DNA of 64,000 nt from Ga0077527 sp964533495 (lineage in GTDB: Bacteria; Pseudomonadota; Gammaproteobacteria; Burkholderiales; SG8-41): positions 1 through 64,000 of the forward strand of contig CAZHJU010000002.1 of assembly GCA_964533495.1 (NCBI GenBank). Direction: 5' to 3'. The notes beneath the pieces were generated by a model. The model searched no databases and was not told where the DNA came from. It saw only the letters and a program-made list of their open reading frames with translations. Below, piece after piece: positions 17,483-28,243 of this stretch (positions are counted from its first letter, which is position 1; each line of letters begins with the position of its first letter). The translations under genes and the position numbers were made by a program.

Positions 17483-18568
17483 TTATTGCGCCGGCTGCGG
17501 CTGCGGCACGGGCACGCTCACCGCGGCGCCGTCCTGCAGTCTGAGCTGGCCGTCGGCGACGATGACCTGTCCCGCCTCGAGGCCGCCGGTGACTTCCACC
17601 TCGCCGGGGCGGCGCAGGCCGGTTTCGATCTTCGTCAGCACGGCCTTGCCGTCGATCACGCGGAATACGTAACGCCCGTCGCCGCGCGGCACGATCGCCT
17701 GCTCCGGCACCACCAGCGCGTTTTCACGCTGCGCGAGCACCAGGCTGACGCGGGCGAACATGCCCGGCTTCAGGCGCGCGCCCGGATTGGGCAGCCGCGC
17801 GCGCAGCAGCACCGTGCGCGTGGCCTCGTCGACGGCGGGCTCGATGGCGTAAATCGTGCCGCTGAAACTTTCACCGGGATAGGCATCGACCGCCACCGCC
17901 AGCGACTGGCCGGCGCGGATCTGGCGCAGATAGGCCTCGGGCACGCGGAAATCCAGCTTCAGCGTGCCGATGCCCTCCAGCCGCGCGATGTCCTGCCCCG
18001 CCTTGGCATAGGCGCCGGGACTGACCTGGCGCAGGCCGGTGACGCCCTCGAAGGGCGCGCGGATCGCGGTTTTGGCCAGCCGCGCGCGGACTTCGGCCTC
18101 GCGCGCGTTGGTCTGGTTCAGGTTTTCGCGCGCCTCGTCCAGCGCCTGCGCGCTGATGAATTTTTTCGCGAACAGCTCCTCGGAGCGTTTCAGCCGGCTG
18201 CGGTTGAGATTGGCCGCCGCCACCGCCGAGGTCAGCTGCGCCTCGACCTCGGAGGCGTCCAGCGACACCAGCCTGTCGCCCTTGCGCACCAGCTGTCCTT
18301 CCTGGAAATGGATGACCTCGATGCGACCGTCGAGTTCGGGGCGAATCATCACCGATTCGTTCGCGAGCAGCGTGCCCACCGCAGTCACGGCGTCGGTCAC
18401 CGTGTCACGGCGCACCGTGGCCACCTTGACCGGCAGCGCACGGGCCGGGGCCGGCGCCGCGGCGGGTTGGGCGGCAGGAACCGTCCGGGGTTGGGAATAG
18501 TGGCGCCACAACAATCCTGCGCCAAGCAGCAATGCGACGGCTGCCGCGAGATAGACAATGCGTTTCAT
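17483..18568 (-). CDS. RND efflux periplasmic adaptor, second system
   Basis: 361 residues. An N-terminal membrane anchor or signal segment (IVYLAAAVALLLGAGLLW) is followed by a Pro/Ala linker, a lipoyl-like domain (GRIEVIHFQEGQLVRKGDRLVSLD), a helical hairpin (about residues 105-165) and a beta-barrel with RARLPNPGARLKPGMFARV. There is no lipobox Cys. It is immediately upstream of, and surely co-transcribed with, the permease at 14400. No regulator lies beside it. The 171 nt upstream show no clear operator. Confidence 0.92.
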   Translation of the reverse strand: MKRIVYLAAAVALLLGAGLLWRHYSQPRTVPAAQPAAAPAPARALPVKVATVRRDTVTDAVTAVGTLLANESVMIRPELDGRIEVIHFQEGQLVRKGDRLVSLDASEVEAQLTSAVAAANLNRSRLKRSEELFAKKFISAQALDEARENLNQTNAREAEVRARLAKTAIRAPFEGVTGLRQVSPGAYAKAGQDIARLEGIGTLKLDFRVPEAYLRQIRAGQSLAVAVDAYPGESFSGTIYAIEPAVDEATRTVLLRARLPNPGARLKPGMFARVSLVLAQRENALVVPEQAIVPRGDGRYVFRVIDGKAVLTKIETGLRRPGEVEVTGGLEAGQVIVADGQLRLQDGAAVSVPVPQPQPAQ

Positions 18569-18739
18569 GGATGTTCGGTGTTCGGAAGGGCCCGCAGTCG
18601 GACAGCGGCGCGAGCCCGAAGTTTAGTCCAACTTTGAAATGCCGGCATTGACGCACCGGCACGCGCGCCGCCAGGGCGGTTCATCCCCGAAGCCGCGCGT
18701 GGCCGCCACATCGTGGCGCCCGGCCGGAGGGACGGCGGC

Positions 18740-19903
18740 TCAGCCTGGCAGATGTTCCGCGATCCAGTCGGCGACGAAATCGACGCCGGCCTGGCGGTTG
18801 TCGACATGCGCGTGTTCGGCGCCGCCGTCTTCGGCGCTGAACACACGCAGCGTCTTTTTCGCCGAACCCAGCGCATCGTGGAGTTTCTGCGCGTTTTCCG
18901 CCGGCACCACGCGATCATTGGCGCCGTGGGTCACCAGGAAGGGCATCGTGATCTGGTGGGCGACGTCCTTCAGCGTGAAACGCTTCGCGATCTCGATGCT
19001 GCCGTCGGTGTCCGGCGCGCCGACCACCCACTGGAACTGGAAATTGGACTGCGCGATCCCGCTGCCTTCGGCCTGCGCCTTTTCCTTGATCTTCTGCTGC
19101 CAGCCGGCGAGGTCCCAGTGCAGCGCGGTCATCGCGACGCCGGCGGCGTAACGCTTCTCGAAGGCGGCGATGCGCGCCGAGTAATAGCCGCCGAAGCTGT
19201 AGCCCATGATCACCACCCGCGCCGGATCGACGTCGGCGCGCTGCGCGACGTAGTCATAGGCGGCGCGGCCCGGCACCTCGTAGTCGTAACGGCTGTGGAT
19301 GCCGCGGAAACGCAGCGTCTCGCCCTGCCCCGGCCCGTCGATCGCCAGCGTGTGCATGCCGCGCTTCGCGAATTCGAGCCCGGCGAAAATCACGCTCATT
19401 TCCTTGCAGTTGTCCATGCCGTTGAAAATCACCACCGTCGGCGCGCGCAGCGACACGCCCGGCGCCTTCATGAACAGCGCCGGCAGCGTCTTCGTTTCGT
19501 ACGGCACCTCGACGAACTCGATTTCGGGATGGCGCCGCGTCAGCCCCTCGCGGTAGCAGCGGTAGGCCTTGCGCCCCACCGCCGCCTTGGCCTCGCCCGG
19601 CGGGATGAAGCGTTCGCCGGTGTAGTAATAGTTGCCGGCGCGCAAGTAATAATTGCCCGCCGTGCGGTCGCGGCCGCGCGCGGCTTCGGCATCGGCGGTT
19701 TTTTCCAGCCGCGCCGCCATCGCGCACCACTCTTCCTGCCAGGCTTCCGGCTCGCCCTGCCGCGTTTTCAGGCGCTCGGCAATGCGGTCGATCTCGTCCA
19801 TCGCGACCACGCCGTACGGCGCCATGCCCTTGCACGCCAGCGCGGCGTTGGACCACAGGAAATTGCCGGGGAAATGATCGATCCAGAAACCGCGCGTGGT
19901 CAT
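18740..19903 (-). CDS. Alpha/beta hydrolase (esterase/FrsA-like or dihydroxypseudooxynicotine hydrolase-like)
   Basis: 387 residues. An N-terminal helical cap region (about 1-150) precedes the hydrolase core. The nucleophile elbow GYSFGGY, a GPGQGETLRF oxyanion strand, an acid candidate in GANDRVVPAENAQ and a His candidate in EHAHVDNRQ make a full triad likely. The cap plus core layout matches single-chain esterases and C-C hydrolases. The substrate is unknown. AGGAGG lies just before the ATG. Downstream of the thioredoxin gene on the same strand, with an AT-rich repeat between them. Confidence 0.85.
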   Translation of the reverse strand: MTTRGFWIDHFPGNFLWSNAALACKGMAPYGVVAMDEIDRIAERLKTRQGEPEAWQEEWCAMAARLEKTADAEAARGRDRTAGNYYLRAGNYYYTGERFIPPGEAKAAVGRKAYRCYREGLTRRHPEIEFVEVPYETKTLPALFMKAPGVSLRAPTVVIFNGMDNCKEMSVIFAGLEFAKRGMHTLAIDGPGQGETLRFRGIHSRYDYEVPGRAAYDYVAQRADVDPARVVIMGYSFGGYYSARIAAFEKRYAAGVAMTALHWDLAGWQQKIKEKAQAEGSGIAQSNFQFQWVVGAPDTDGSIEIAKRFTLKDVAHQITMPFLVTHGANDRVVPAENAQKLHDALGSAKKTLRVFSAEDGGAEHAHVDNRQAGVDFVADWIAEHLPG

Positions 19904-19943
19904 TGCCGCTCCTCCTGTCCGGCAGGTCGCCGGCTGGGTGAAT

Positions 19944-19961
19944 TATAAGTATTTGATTTTA
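19944..19961 (+). repeat. AT-rich stop-proximal repeat, copy B
   Basis: TATAAGTATTTGATTTTA, 12 nt beyond the thioredoxin stop codon (the gene reads on the opposite strand). It is identical over 18 bp to the reverse complement of the copy at 24725, and its flank ATTGAAAATTTTA extends the AT-rich block. Confidence 0.75.
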
Positions 19962-19973
19962 TTGAAAATTTTA

Positions 19974-20351
19974 CTACTGTTGCTGCTGGCCCTGCTGCGC
20001 GGCGATGTCGCGGCGCACCTGCTCCATGTCCAGCGCCTTCGCCTGCGTCAGCACGCTCTCCAGGCCCGAGGCCGGCAGCGCGCCGGCCTGCATGAACACG
20101 ATGACTTCCTCGCGGAACAGCATGATCGTCGGAATCGAGCGGATGCCGAAATGGCCGGCCAGCGCCTGCTCGTCGTCGGAGTTGACCTTGGCGAACACCA
20201 CGTCGGGATGTTTTTCCGCGGCGGCCTCGAACACCGGCGCGAAGCTCTTGCAGGGGCCGCACCACGGCGCCCAGAAATCGACGATCACCATTTTGTTGCC
20301 GGTGACCGTCGCTTCGAAATTGTCCTGCGTCAGTTCCTGTACGGCCATCAT
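19974..20351 (-). CDS. Thioredoxin
   Basis: 125 residues counting from the first of two adjacent ATG codons. The fold is a single thioredoxin domain with active site WAPWCGPCKSFAPVFE and the cis-Pro loop IRSIPTIMLF. A Gln-rich tail (QQGQQQQ) ends the protein. It would reduce protein disulfides in the cytoplasm; no signal peptide is visible. It is probably not the housekeeping trxA, which normally sits by rho. GGAG precedes the start, but both start codons lie inside one arm of a perfect inverted repeat, so translation may be controlled by RNA structure. The phoX gene is 50 nt upstream on the same strand. Confidence 0.93.
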   Translation of the reverse strand: MMAVQELTQDNFEATVTGNKMVIVDFWAPWCGPCKSFAPVFEAAAEKHPDVVFAKVNSDDEQALAGHFGIRSIPTIMLFREEVIVFMQAGALPASGLESVLTQAKALDMEQVRRDIAAQQGQQQQ

Positions 20352-20384
20352 CGCGCTCCGCTGTCGTCGAAGCGCGATGATGGC
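20344..20384 (-). promoter_or_regulatory. Perfect 14-bp stem-loop sequestering the thioredoxin start codons
   Basis: GCCATCATCGCGCT (20344-20357) and AGCGCGATGATGGC (20371-20384) are exact inverted repeats around 13 nt. In the minus-strand transcript, both thioredoxin ATG codons sit in the 3' arm and the GGAG ribosome site is at the loop edge. No U-run follows, which argues against a simple terminator for phoX, whose stop is about 18 nt before the stem. Confidence 0.75.
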
Positions 20385-20401
20385 ATAAAACCGGCGACGG
20401 C

Positions 20402-22321
20402 TCAGGTGCCGATCATGCCGCCGTCGTTCCTGCGGATCACCACGGTCGCCGAGCGCGGCCGCCCGCCGGCGGGACCGCCGGGCCAACTGCTCACCACCTT
20501 CGGATTCTTCGGATCGTTGCGCTCGGACGAAGTTTCGCCCGGATGCTGGATGTTGACGAACAGGGTCCTGCCGTCCGGCGTGGTGACCACCCCGGTGACT
20601 TCGGCGCCGGCGGGCCCGGTCAGGAAGCGGCGGATTTCGCCGGTCCCGATGTCGGCGGCCAGCATCATGTTGTTGCCCAGGCGCTCGTAATGGCCCTTGT
20701 TCAGCGTGCTGGTCGAGACGTCGGTCTGGATCCACAGCAGGCCGCCGTCGTCGAACCACAGGCCGTCGGGACTGCCGAACGAGTCGCCCTTGATGTTGCC
20801 GCGCCGCGCCGGATCGGGATGCTGCGCGTCGCCGGCGAGCGCGAACAAATCCCACTGGAAATTCAGTGCCGCCGGGTCATTGCCCGTTTCGCGCCAGCGG
20901 ATGATCTGGCCGAACACGTTGCTGGCGCGCGGATTGGCGCGGTCGGTTCCCGGCCGGTCCCTGGCGCCGCGCTGGCTGTTGTTGGTCAGCGTGCAATAGA
21001 CTTCGTTGGTGGCGGGATGCACCGCGATCCATTCCGGCCGGTCCATTGTCGTCGCGCCAACCGCGTCGGCCGCGGCGCGGGTGCGGATCAGCACATCGGC
21101 CTGGTCCGCAAAACCCGCGGCCGTCGTCAGCGCGCCCCGGCCGTGGATCAGCGGAATCCATTCGCCCGAACCGTCATCGCCGAACCTGGCGACATGCAGC
21201 GTGCCGTGGTCGAGCAGGTTGCGGTTGGCGTTGCGGTCGTTGCGGTTCCAGGCGTCGCGCGACACGAATTTGTAGATGTATTCGAACACGCGGTCGTCGC
21301 CCATATAGATCACCAGCCGCCCGTCGCGCGCCGTCGCCGGCCATGCGCCCTCGTGGCTGAAGCGGCCCAGCGCCGTGCGTTTGACCGGCTGCGACTGCGG
21401 ATCGTACGGATCGAACTCGACCACCCAGCCGTGGCGGTTGGGTTCGTTGGGATGCCTGCCGGCGTCGAAACGTTCATCGAACTCGTGCCAGCGGTAACCG
21501 CGGCCCCTGGCCGATACGCCGTTGCGCCGCTGGTCCGCCGTCAGCGTGCCGCTGTTGACGAAATAGGTGTCCCAGTTTTCCTCGCAGGTCAGGTAGCTGC
21601 CCCAGGGCGTGTAGCCGTGCGCGCAGTTGTTGAACGTGCCGAGCACGGTCGTGCCCGCGGGGTCAGCGGCGGTTTTCATGCCGGCGCTGCCGGCGGCCGG
21701 GCCTGCGACCCGCATCGGCGTGCGCGCGGTCACGCGCCGCGCGAAGGGCGAGGGCCGCACCACCTCCCATTTGCCGCCGTTCGCGCGCACCTCGATCACC
21801 GAACAGCCGTGCGCGTTCTGCGCCTTGCGCACCTTGTCCGCGCTCCAGTCCGCAAAACCGTCCGTGTGCAGCAGGCCGTCGTCGGTGTATTCGTGGTTCA
21901 TCACCAGCAGGCCGTTCACGGAGTTGTTCGAGCCGTGCGGCAGCGGAAAATAATGGATGCCGTCGTGGTGCATGCCCGCCTGCAGCGCCTGCTCGTCGGC
22001 GGTATTGCCGGCGTCGGGCCTGAACGCCGGCGAACCGGAAGGGTGGCCGACGGGATCGCCCCAGGCATACAGCACGTTCGCTGCATACCCCTCGGGGACA
22101 CGAACCGCATCAGCCGTGGAAACGGAAATGCTTTTGAAGCCGGGCCTGCCTTCGCGGCGCGGCCCGGTCGCGCAACCCGCCAGCGGCAGGCTGCCGGCCA
22201 CCGCCAGCGCGGCGGCGCCTTTCAGCAGGCCGCGGCGCGACAGCCGGGCTTCGAGAATCTGTTCGAACGTGGCATTCGGCGACTCGTTGAGGGGCCGCCC
22301 GTCGCTGTAACCGTGGCTCAT
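20402..22321 (-). CDS. phoX: PhoX-family phosphatase (DUF839), Tat-exported
   Basis: 639 residues. The N-terminus carries a twin-arginine signal, SRRGLLKGAAALAVAGSLPL, with a Cys soon after (LAGC) that could make it a lipoprotein. Family motifs LLVMNHEYTDD, NNCAHGYTPWGSYLTCEENW and DGLWFDDGGLLWIQTD mark the beta-propeller phosphatase with Ca/Fe cofactors. It would release phosphate from organic esters in the periplasm. Start chosen at the ATG preceded by GGGAG. No Pho box was recognised upstream. The thioredoxin gene follows on the same strand. Confidence 0.9.
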   Translation of the reverse strand: MSHGYSDGRPLNESPNATFEQILEARLSRRGLLKGAAALAVAGSLPLAGCATGPRREGRPGFKSISVSTADAVRVPEGYAANVLYAWGDPVGHPSGSPAFRPDAGNTADEQALQAGMHHDGIHYFPLPHGSNNSVNGLLVMNHEYTDDGLLHTDGFADWSADKVRKAQNAHGCSVIEVRANGGKWEVVRPSPFARRVTARTPMRVAGPAAGSAGMKTAADPAGTTVLGTFNNCAHGYTPWGSYLTCEENWDTYFVNSGTLTADQRRNGVSARGRGYRWHEFDERFDAGRHPNEPNRHGWVVEFDPYDPQSQPVKRTALGRFSHEGAWPATARDGRLVIYMGDDRVFEYIYKFVSRDAWNRNDRNANRNLLDHGTLHVARFGDDGSGEWIPLIHGRGALTTAAGFADQADVLIRTRAAADAVGATTMDRPEWIAVHPATNEVYCTLTNNSQRGARDRPGTDRANPRASNVFGQIIRWRETGNDPAALNFQWDLFALAGDAQHPDPARRGNIKGDSFGSPDGLWFDDGGLLWIQTDVSTSTLNKGHYERLGNNMMLAADIGTGEIRRFLTGPAGAEVTGVVTTPDGRTLFVNIQHPGETSSERNDPKNPKVVSSWPGGPAGGRPRSATVVIRRNDGGMIGT

Positions 22322-22402
22322 GTGCGCTCCCAAGCATGTGGAAGCTGCGCACCTTAAAGCCGGATGTTTACAGGACGATGACGATGTCCGGACCGGCGGC
22401 CT

Positions 22403-23794
22403 TCAGGCGCCGCCGCTGGCGCTCTCGGCGCTCTGCTGCAGCAGGCTCAGCAGGGCCGCCGCCTTGTCGAAGGTTTCCTGGTACTCGGCCTCGCGCTGCG
22501 AGTCGGCGACGATGCCGCCGCCGGCCCAGAAGCGCACCGTGCCGTGCGAATGCACCAGCGTGCGGATGGCGATATTCGTGTCCATGCCGCCGTCGAAGCC
22601 GACGTAGCCGATCGCGCCGCAGTAGACGCCGCGGCGGTGCGGCTCCAGTTCCTCGATGATCTGCATCGCGCGCAGTTTCGGCGCACCGGTGATCGAGCCG
22701 CCGGGAAAGGCGCTGCGCAGCAGGTCGATCGCGTCGCGTCCCGGCTTCAGCTTTCCGGTCACGGTGCTGACCAGGTGGTGCACGGTGGCGAAACTCTCGA
22801 CGTCGAACAGCTTCGGCACCTTCACCGTGCCCGTCTCGCAGTTTTTCGACAGGTCGTTGCGCAGCAGGTCGACGATCATCAGGTTCTCGGCGCGGTCCTT
22901 CCCGCTCGCGACCAGCTCGGCGACGCGTTCGGCGTCGAGCCGCGCATGTCCGGCGCGCGGCCGCGTGCCCTTGATCGGCTTCGCCTCCACCGCGCCGCCC
23001 TGCACGCGCAGGAAGCGCTCGGGCGAAGCCGACAGGATCTGCGCGTACGGCGTGCTGAAGTAGGCGGAGTACGGCGCGGGATTGATCAGCCGCAGCCGCT
23101 GGTAGGCCAGCCAGGGATCGCCGCCGGCCCGCGCGACGAAGCGCTGCGCGAGATTGACCTGGTAGCAGTCGCCGGCACGGATGTAGCCGAGCACGCGGTC
23201 GAAGGCGTGGCCGTAGCCCTTCGGCGTGAAATTCGAGGTCACCGGCGAGGTCACGCGGAACGGCACGCGCCGCCGCTCGGGCCCCGCGCCGCCGAACAGC
23301 CGCGCCAGCGCGTCCCATTTGCGGTCGGTGTCGGGATCGCGGCCCTGCCCCGCCAGCCAGGCGCGGCGCTCGGAATGGTCGACCACCACCGCCCAGTCGT
23401 AGAGGCCGACCGCCATGTCGGGAATGCGCTCGCTGGCGCGCGCGCGCGCCGGCAGGCGCTCGATGCGCCGCGCGAGGTCGTAGCCGAAATAACCGATCGC
23501 GCCGCCGGCGAACGGCAGGTCGCCGGCGCAGCCCGGCTCGATGCCCAGCCGTCCGCGCAGCAGTTCAAAGGGATCGGCGCGCGACAGTTCGCTCGCCTCG
23601 GCGTGGACCTCGGTCAGCGCGCCGCGGGTCACCAGCCGCACGTACGGCTCGGCGGCGATGATGTCGTAGCGCGCCTGCCCGGGATGGTGCAGGCCGCTGT
23701 CGAGGAACACCGCCCACGGCCGGTCGGCGACCGCCTCGAACAGCGCGGCGCTGTCCTCGCAGTACGGCAGTTCGGTGAGCAGGGGAGCGGCCAT
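22403..23794 (-). CDS. pabB: Aminodeoxychorismate synthase component I
   Basis: 463 residues, the normal PabB length. It converts chorismate with ammonia to 4-amino-4-deoxychorismate for folate synthesis. Chorismate-binding signatures are PIKGTRPR, KDRAENLMIVDLLRNDL, FATVHHLVSTVTG, FPGGSITGAPK and GIVADSQREAEYQETFDKA. The PIKGT Lys favours PabB over anthranilate synthase (TrpE). No lyase (PabC) domain is fused at the C-terminus, and the glutaminase PabA is not nearby. The ATG at 23794 is chosen because the family N-terminus begins there. It is divergent from the metallophosphoesterase gene. Confidence 0.93.
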   Translation of the reverse strand: MAAPLLTELPYCEDSAALFEAVADRPWAVFLDSGLHHPGQARYDIIAAEPYVRLVTRGALTEVHAEASELSRADPFELLRGRLGIEPGCAGDLPFAGGAIGYFGYDLARRIERLPARARASERIPDMAVGLYDWAVVVDHSERRAWLAGQGRDPDTDRKWDALARLFGGAGPERRRVPFRVTSPVTSNFTPKGYGHAFDRVLGYIRAGDCYQVNLAQRFVARAGGDPWLAYQRLRLINPAPYSAYFSTPYAQILSASPERFLRVQGGAVEAKPIKGTRPRAGHARLDAERVAELVASGKDRAENLMIVDLLRNDLSKNCETGTVKVPKLFDVESFATVHHLVSTVTGKLKPGRDAIDLLRSAFPGGSITGAPKLRAMQIIEELEPHRRGVYCGAIGYVGFDGGMDTNIAIRTLVHSHGTVRFWAGGGIVADSQREAEYQETFDKAAALLSLLQQSAESASGGA

Positions 23795-23861
23795 GGAGGC
23801 ATTGTAGCGAAACCGTCCGGCCGTCACGCAATCGAAACATCGGACCGTTATCGTGCGCGGC

Positions 23862-24710
23862 ATGCATCCAGCGCACGATTCCCGGCCGCAGACCGGATGT
23901 AGCAAAAAACATGGCGGACGCAGGGTCCGCACGCTGTTCCTGTCCGACATCCACCTCGGCACCCGCGCCTGCCAGGCCGGACACCTGCTCGCCTTCCTCA
24001 GGGAATACGAGTGCGAGAACCTGTTCCTCGTCGGCGACATCATCGACTTCTGGGCCATGAGCCGCGCGGTGCACTGGCCCGCCTCGCACAACACCGTGGT
24101 GCAGAAAATCCTGAAAAGGGCGCGCCACGACACCCGGGTCTGCCTGATCCCCGGCAACCACGACGAGCTGCTGCGCGAGCATGTGGGTTCCAACTTCGGC
24201 GACGTGCACCTGCTGCGCGAGCACGTGCACGTCGCCGTCGACGGCAGGCGCTACCTCGTGCTGCACGGCGACGAGTACGACCAGGTCACGACGCTGCACC
24301 GCTGGGTTTCGGTGCTCGGGGACGTCTCCTACGGCATGCTGATCCATCTCAACCGCGGCCTGTCGTGGCTGCGGCGCAGGCTCGGCATCAGCGGGCACTG
24401 GTCGCTCGCCGACTATGCCAAGCGCAACGTGCTGCGGGCGGTCAGCTTCATCAGCGATTTCGAGCGCGCCGTGGCGCACACCGCGCGGCAGCGCGGCCTC
24501 GACGGCGTGATCTGCGGCCACATCCACACGCCGGCGCTGCGCCGGATCGACGGGATCACCTACATCAACTGCGGCGACTGGGTCGACAGCTGCACCGCGG
24601 TGGTGGAACACATGGACGGCCGCATGGAGCTGGTGCGCTGGGAACCCGGCGCGCGCGCGGCCGTCGATGAAAGCGGCAGGGTGGTGCGGCTGCATGCCGT
24701 GGGCATGTAG
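23862..24710 (+). CDS. LpxH-like metallophosphoesterase (UDP-2,3-diacylglucosamine diphosphatase family)
   Basis: 282 residues. All calcineurin-type metal motifs are present in order: LFLSDIHLG, GDIIDFW, PGNHDE, LHGDEYD and GHIHTP. The family hydrolyses UDP-2,3-diacylglucosamine in lipid A synthesis. This longer subgroup is often present beside the classical LpxH, so its substrate is uncertain. A GTG at 23853 would add three residues. The stop codon is followed 14 nt later by an AT-rich repeat. Confidence 0.85.
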   Translation: MHPAHDSRPQTGCSKKHGGRRVRTLFLSDIHLGTRACQAGHLLAFLREYECENLFLVGDIIDFWAMSRAVHWPASHNTVVQKILKRARHDTRVCLIPGNHDELLREHVGSNFGDVHLLREHVHVAVDGRRYLVLHGDEYDQVTTLHRWVSVLGDVSYGMLIHLNRGLSWLRRRLGISGHWSLADYAKRNVLRAVSFISDFERAVAHTARQRGLDGVICGHIHTPALRRIDGITYINCGDWVDSCTAVVEHMDGRMELVRWEPGARAAVDESGRVVRLHAVGM

Positions 24711-24724
24711 CAAAAAATATTGTT

Positions 24725-24742
24725 TAAAATCAAATACTTATA
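24725..24742 (-). repeat. AT-rich stop-proximal repeat, copy C
   Basis: TAAAATCAAATACTTATA, the exact reverse complement of the 19944 copy, 14 nt after the metallophosphoesterase stop. It occupies most of the 47-nt gap before the convergent receiver gene. Confidence 0.75.
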
Positions 24743-24757
24743 AATATCACCGCCCAG

Positions 24758-25201
24758 TCACCCCAGGCGGGCGGGCGATTCGTTTTTCCCGCGCAGCAGG
24801 TCTTCGAGCTGGAACAGGTCGCGCTTGCGGTAGATCAGCCGGTCCACCGCGATGCCGCGCTCCCGCGCGATGCGGCCGACCAGCATCAGCGCGGACTCGC
24901 CCATGCCGCTCATGAACAGCAGCTTGAACCGGCTCCGGCCCTGCCGCCCGGCCAGCGCGTCGAGCAGCATCGTGCAATCCCTGTTGCCGAGGAACACGTC
25001 GACCAGGACGACAGTCGGACTGAATTCGTCGAGATGGCGCAGGAACAGGGCCGTATCGGTCGTCGCCACCACGTTGCAGCCCGCGCGGGCCGCGATGCGG
25101 CGGATCATCGCGACGATCTGCTCGTCGTCGTCCAGCACCAGCAGGCGGTGCGCGTCCCCGCCGGCGCCGGCCGGAGCGTCCGCGGATTCCGCCTTCAGCA
25201 T
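24758..25201 (-). CDS. Single-domain response regulator receiver, atypical
   Basis: 147 residues with only a CheY-like receiver domain after a 20-residue leader. The acidic pocket is VLDDDEQIV, and the phosphoacceptor is the Asp of VVLVDVFLGNRDC. The usual Lys-Pro loop is replaced by YRKRDL. It is a close paralogue of the neighbouring receiver at 25195: both have an LGxxDC insertion after the phospho-site. No output domain, so it probably acts by protein binding. It is last in an operon with the receiver and hybrid kinase upstream, overlapping the previous gene by 7 nt. Confidence 0.85.
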   Translation of the reverse strand: MLKAESADAPAGAGGDAHRLLVLDDDEQIVAMIRRIAARAGCNVVATTDTALFLRHLDEFSPTVVLVDVFLGNRDCTMLLDALAGRQGRSRFKLLFMSGMGESALMLVGRIARERGIAVDRLIYRKRDLFQLEDLLRGKNESPARLG

Positions 25202-25626
25202 GGCGCCACCCGGTGCCGGCGCACCAGATCGACGATGCGTTCCGGGTCGTGCCGCTTCTCGAACACCCCCGCCACCGTCAGCCCGTTGCGCTTGGCGGTG
25301 CGCTCGGCAAGCGCGAGGATGCGGTGATCGTAGCCGCTCGTCAGGATCACCGGAACCCGCGGCGCCTTCTGCCCGCCGAGGAAATCGAGGACCGTGCAGC
25401 AGTCCTGGCGGCCGAGGATGACATCGACGATCACCACCTCGGGCCGTGACGCCTTGTACGCCTCGGCGAAATTCTCCGGATCGTGAACACAGCTCACGCT
25501 GTAGCCGGCCCGGTGCAGCAGGCGGGTGAACAGGCGGCCGACGCCGGGATCGTCGTCCAGGATCAGCACGTCCGTGGGTGACTGCGGCAGCGGATGCAGG
25601 GTTTTCGGGGCGACAAGCACCGGCAT
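25195..25626 (-). CDS. Single-domain response regulator receiver, atypical paralogue
   Basis: 143 residues from the ATG at 25626, which follows a strong GGAGGAAA. An in-frame ATG at 25647 overlaps the kinase stop as ATGA and would add seven residues. Features: LILDDDPGV acidic pocket, phospho-Asp in VVIVDVILGRQDCC, LTSGYD, and FEKRHD in place of the Lys-Pro loop. The layout and the LGxxDC element match the downstream receiver, suggesting tandem duplication. It sits directly after the hybrid kinase at 25644, its likely phosphodonor. Confidence 0.85.
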   Translation of the reverse strand: MPVLVAPKTLHPLPQSPTDVLILDDDPGVGRLFTRLLHRAGYSVSCVHDPENFAEAYKASRPEVVIVDVILGRQDCCTVLDFLGGQKAPRVPVILTSGYDHRILALAERTAKRNGLTVAGVFEKRHDPERIVDLVRRHRVAPC

Positions 25627-25643
25627 GGCGGTTTCCTCCGCAA

Positions 25644-28058
<2,415 letters not shown>

Positions 28059-28061
28059 ACA

Positions 28062-28078
28062 GTTTCAGCAACTGAAAC
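28062..28078. promoter_or_regulatory. 17-bp palindrome beside the hybrid kinase start
   Basis: GTTTCAG (28062-28068) and CTGAAAC (28072-28078) form a perfect inverted repeat with a 3-nt centre, 3 nt upstream of the GTG start of the kinase gene. It could be an operator or a small RNA hairpin. No regulator is assigned. Confidence 0.45.
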
Positions 28079-28165
28079 ATGCACCGGCGAATCCCGTTCC
28101 CGGAAACGCCGGAAAAAAGATCCGATTGACGCCGGAAATCATACGGTCAGCCGGGACAACCCCAT

Positions 28166-28181
28166 GTTAAGAAGTGTTAAG
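28166..28181 (+). promoter_or_regulatory. TTAAG-N5-TTAAG direct repeat, candidate OmpR-family binding box
   Basis: GTTAAGAAGTGTTAAG contains two TTAAG units with a 10-bp period, the layout bound by OmpR/PhoB-type regulators. It lies between the divergent kinase and regulator genes. A near copy (13 of 16 identical) lies upstream of the two-partner secretion operon at 52680. Confidence 0.55.
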
Positions 28182-28243
28182 TCGTTTGCAAAACGGCAGT
28201 CGCTCCAATACGTTATCGGACGCGCGGAACCGGCACGGCGTTC

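Noticed and set aside
14403..17672. A 1089-codon plus-strand open frame opposite the second RND permease
   Set aside because: Same reason; the permease motifs on the minus strand are unambiguous.
20344..20384. The stem-loop as an intrinsic terminator of phoX
   Set aside because: The stem is strong but no U-tract follows and it contains the thioredoxin start codons, so a translational role is more likely; a minor attenuating role is not excluded.
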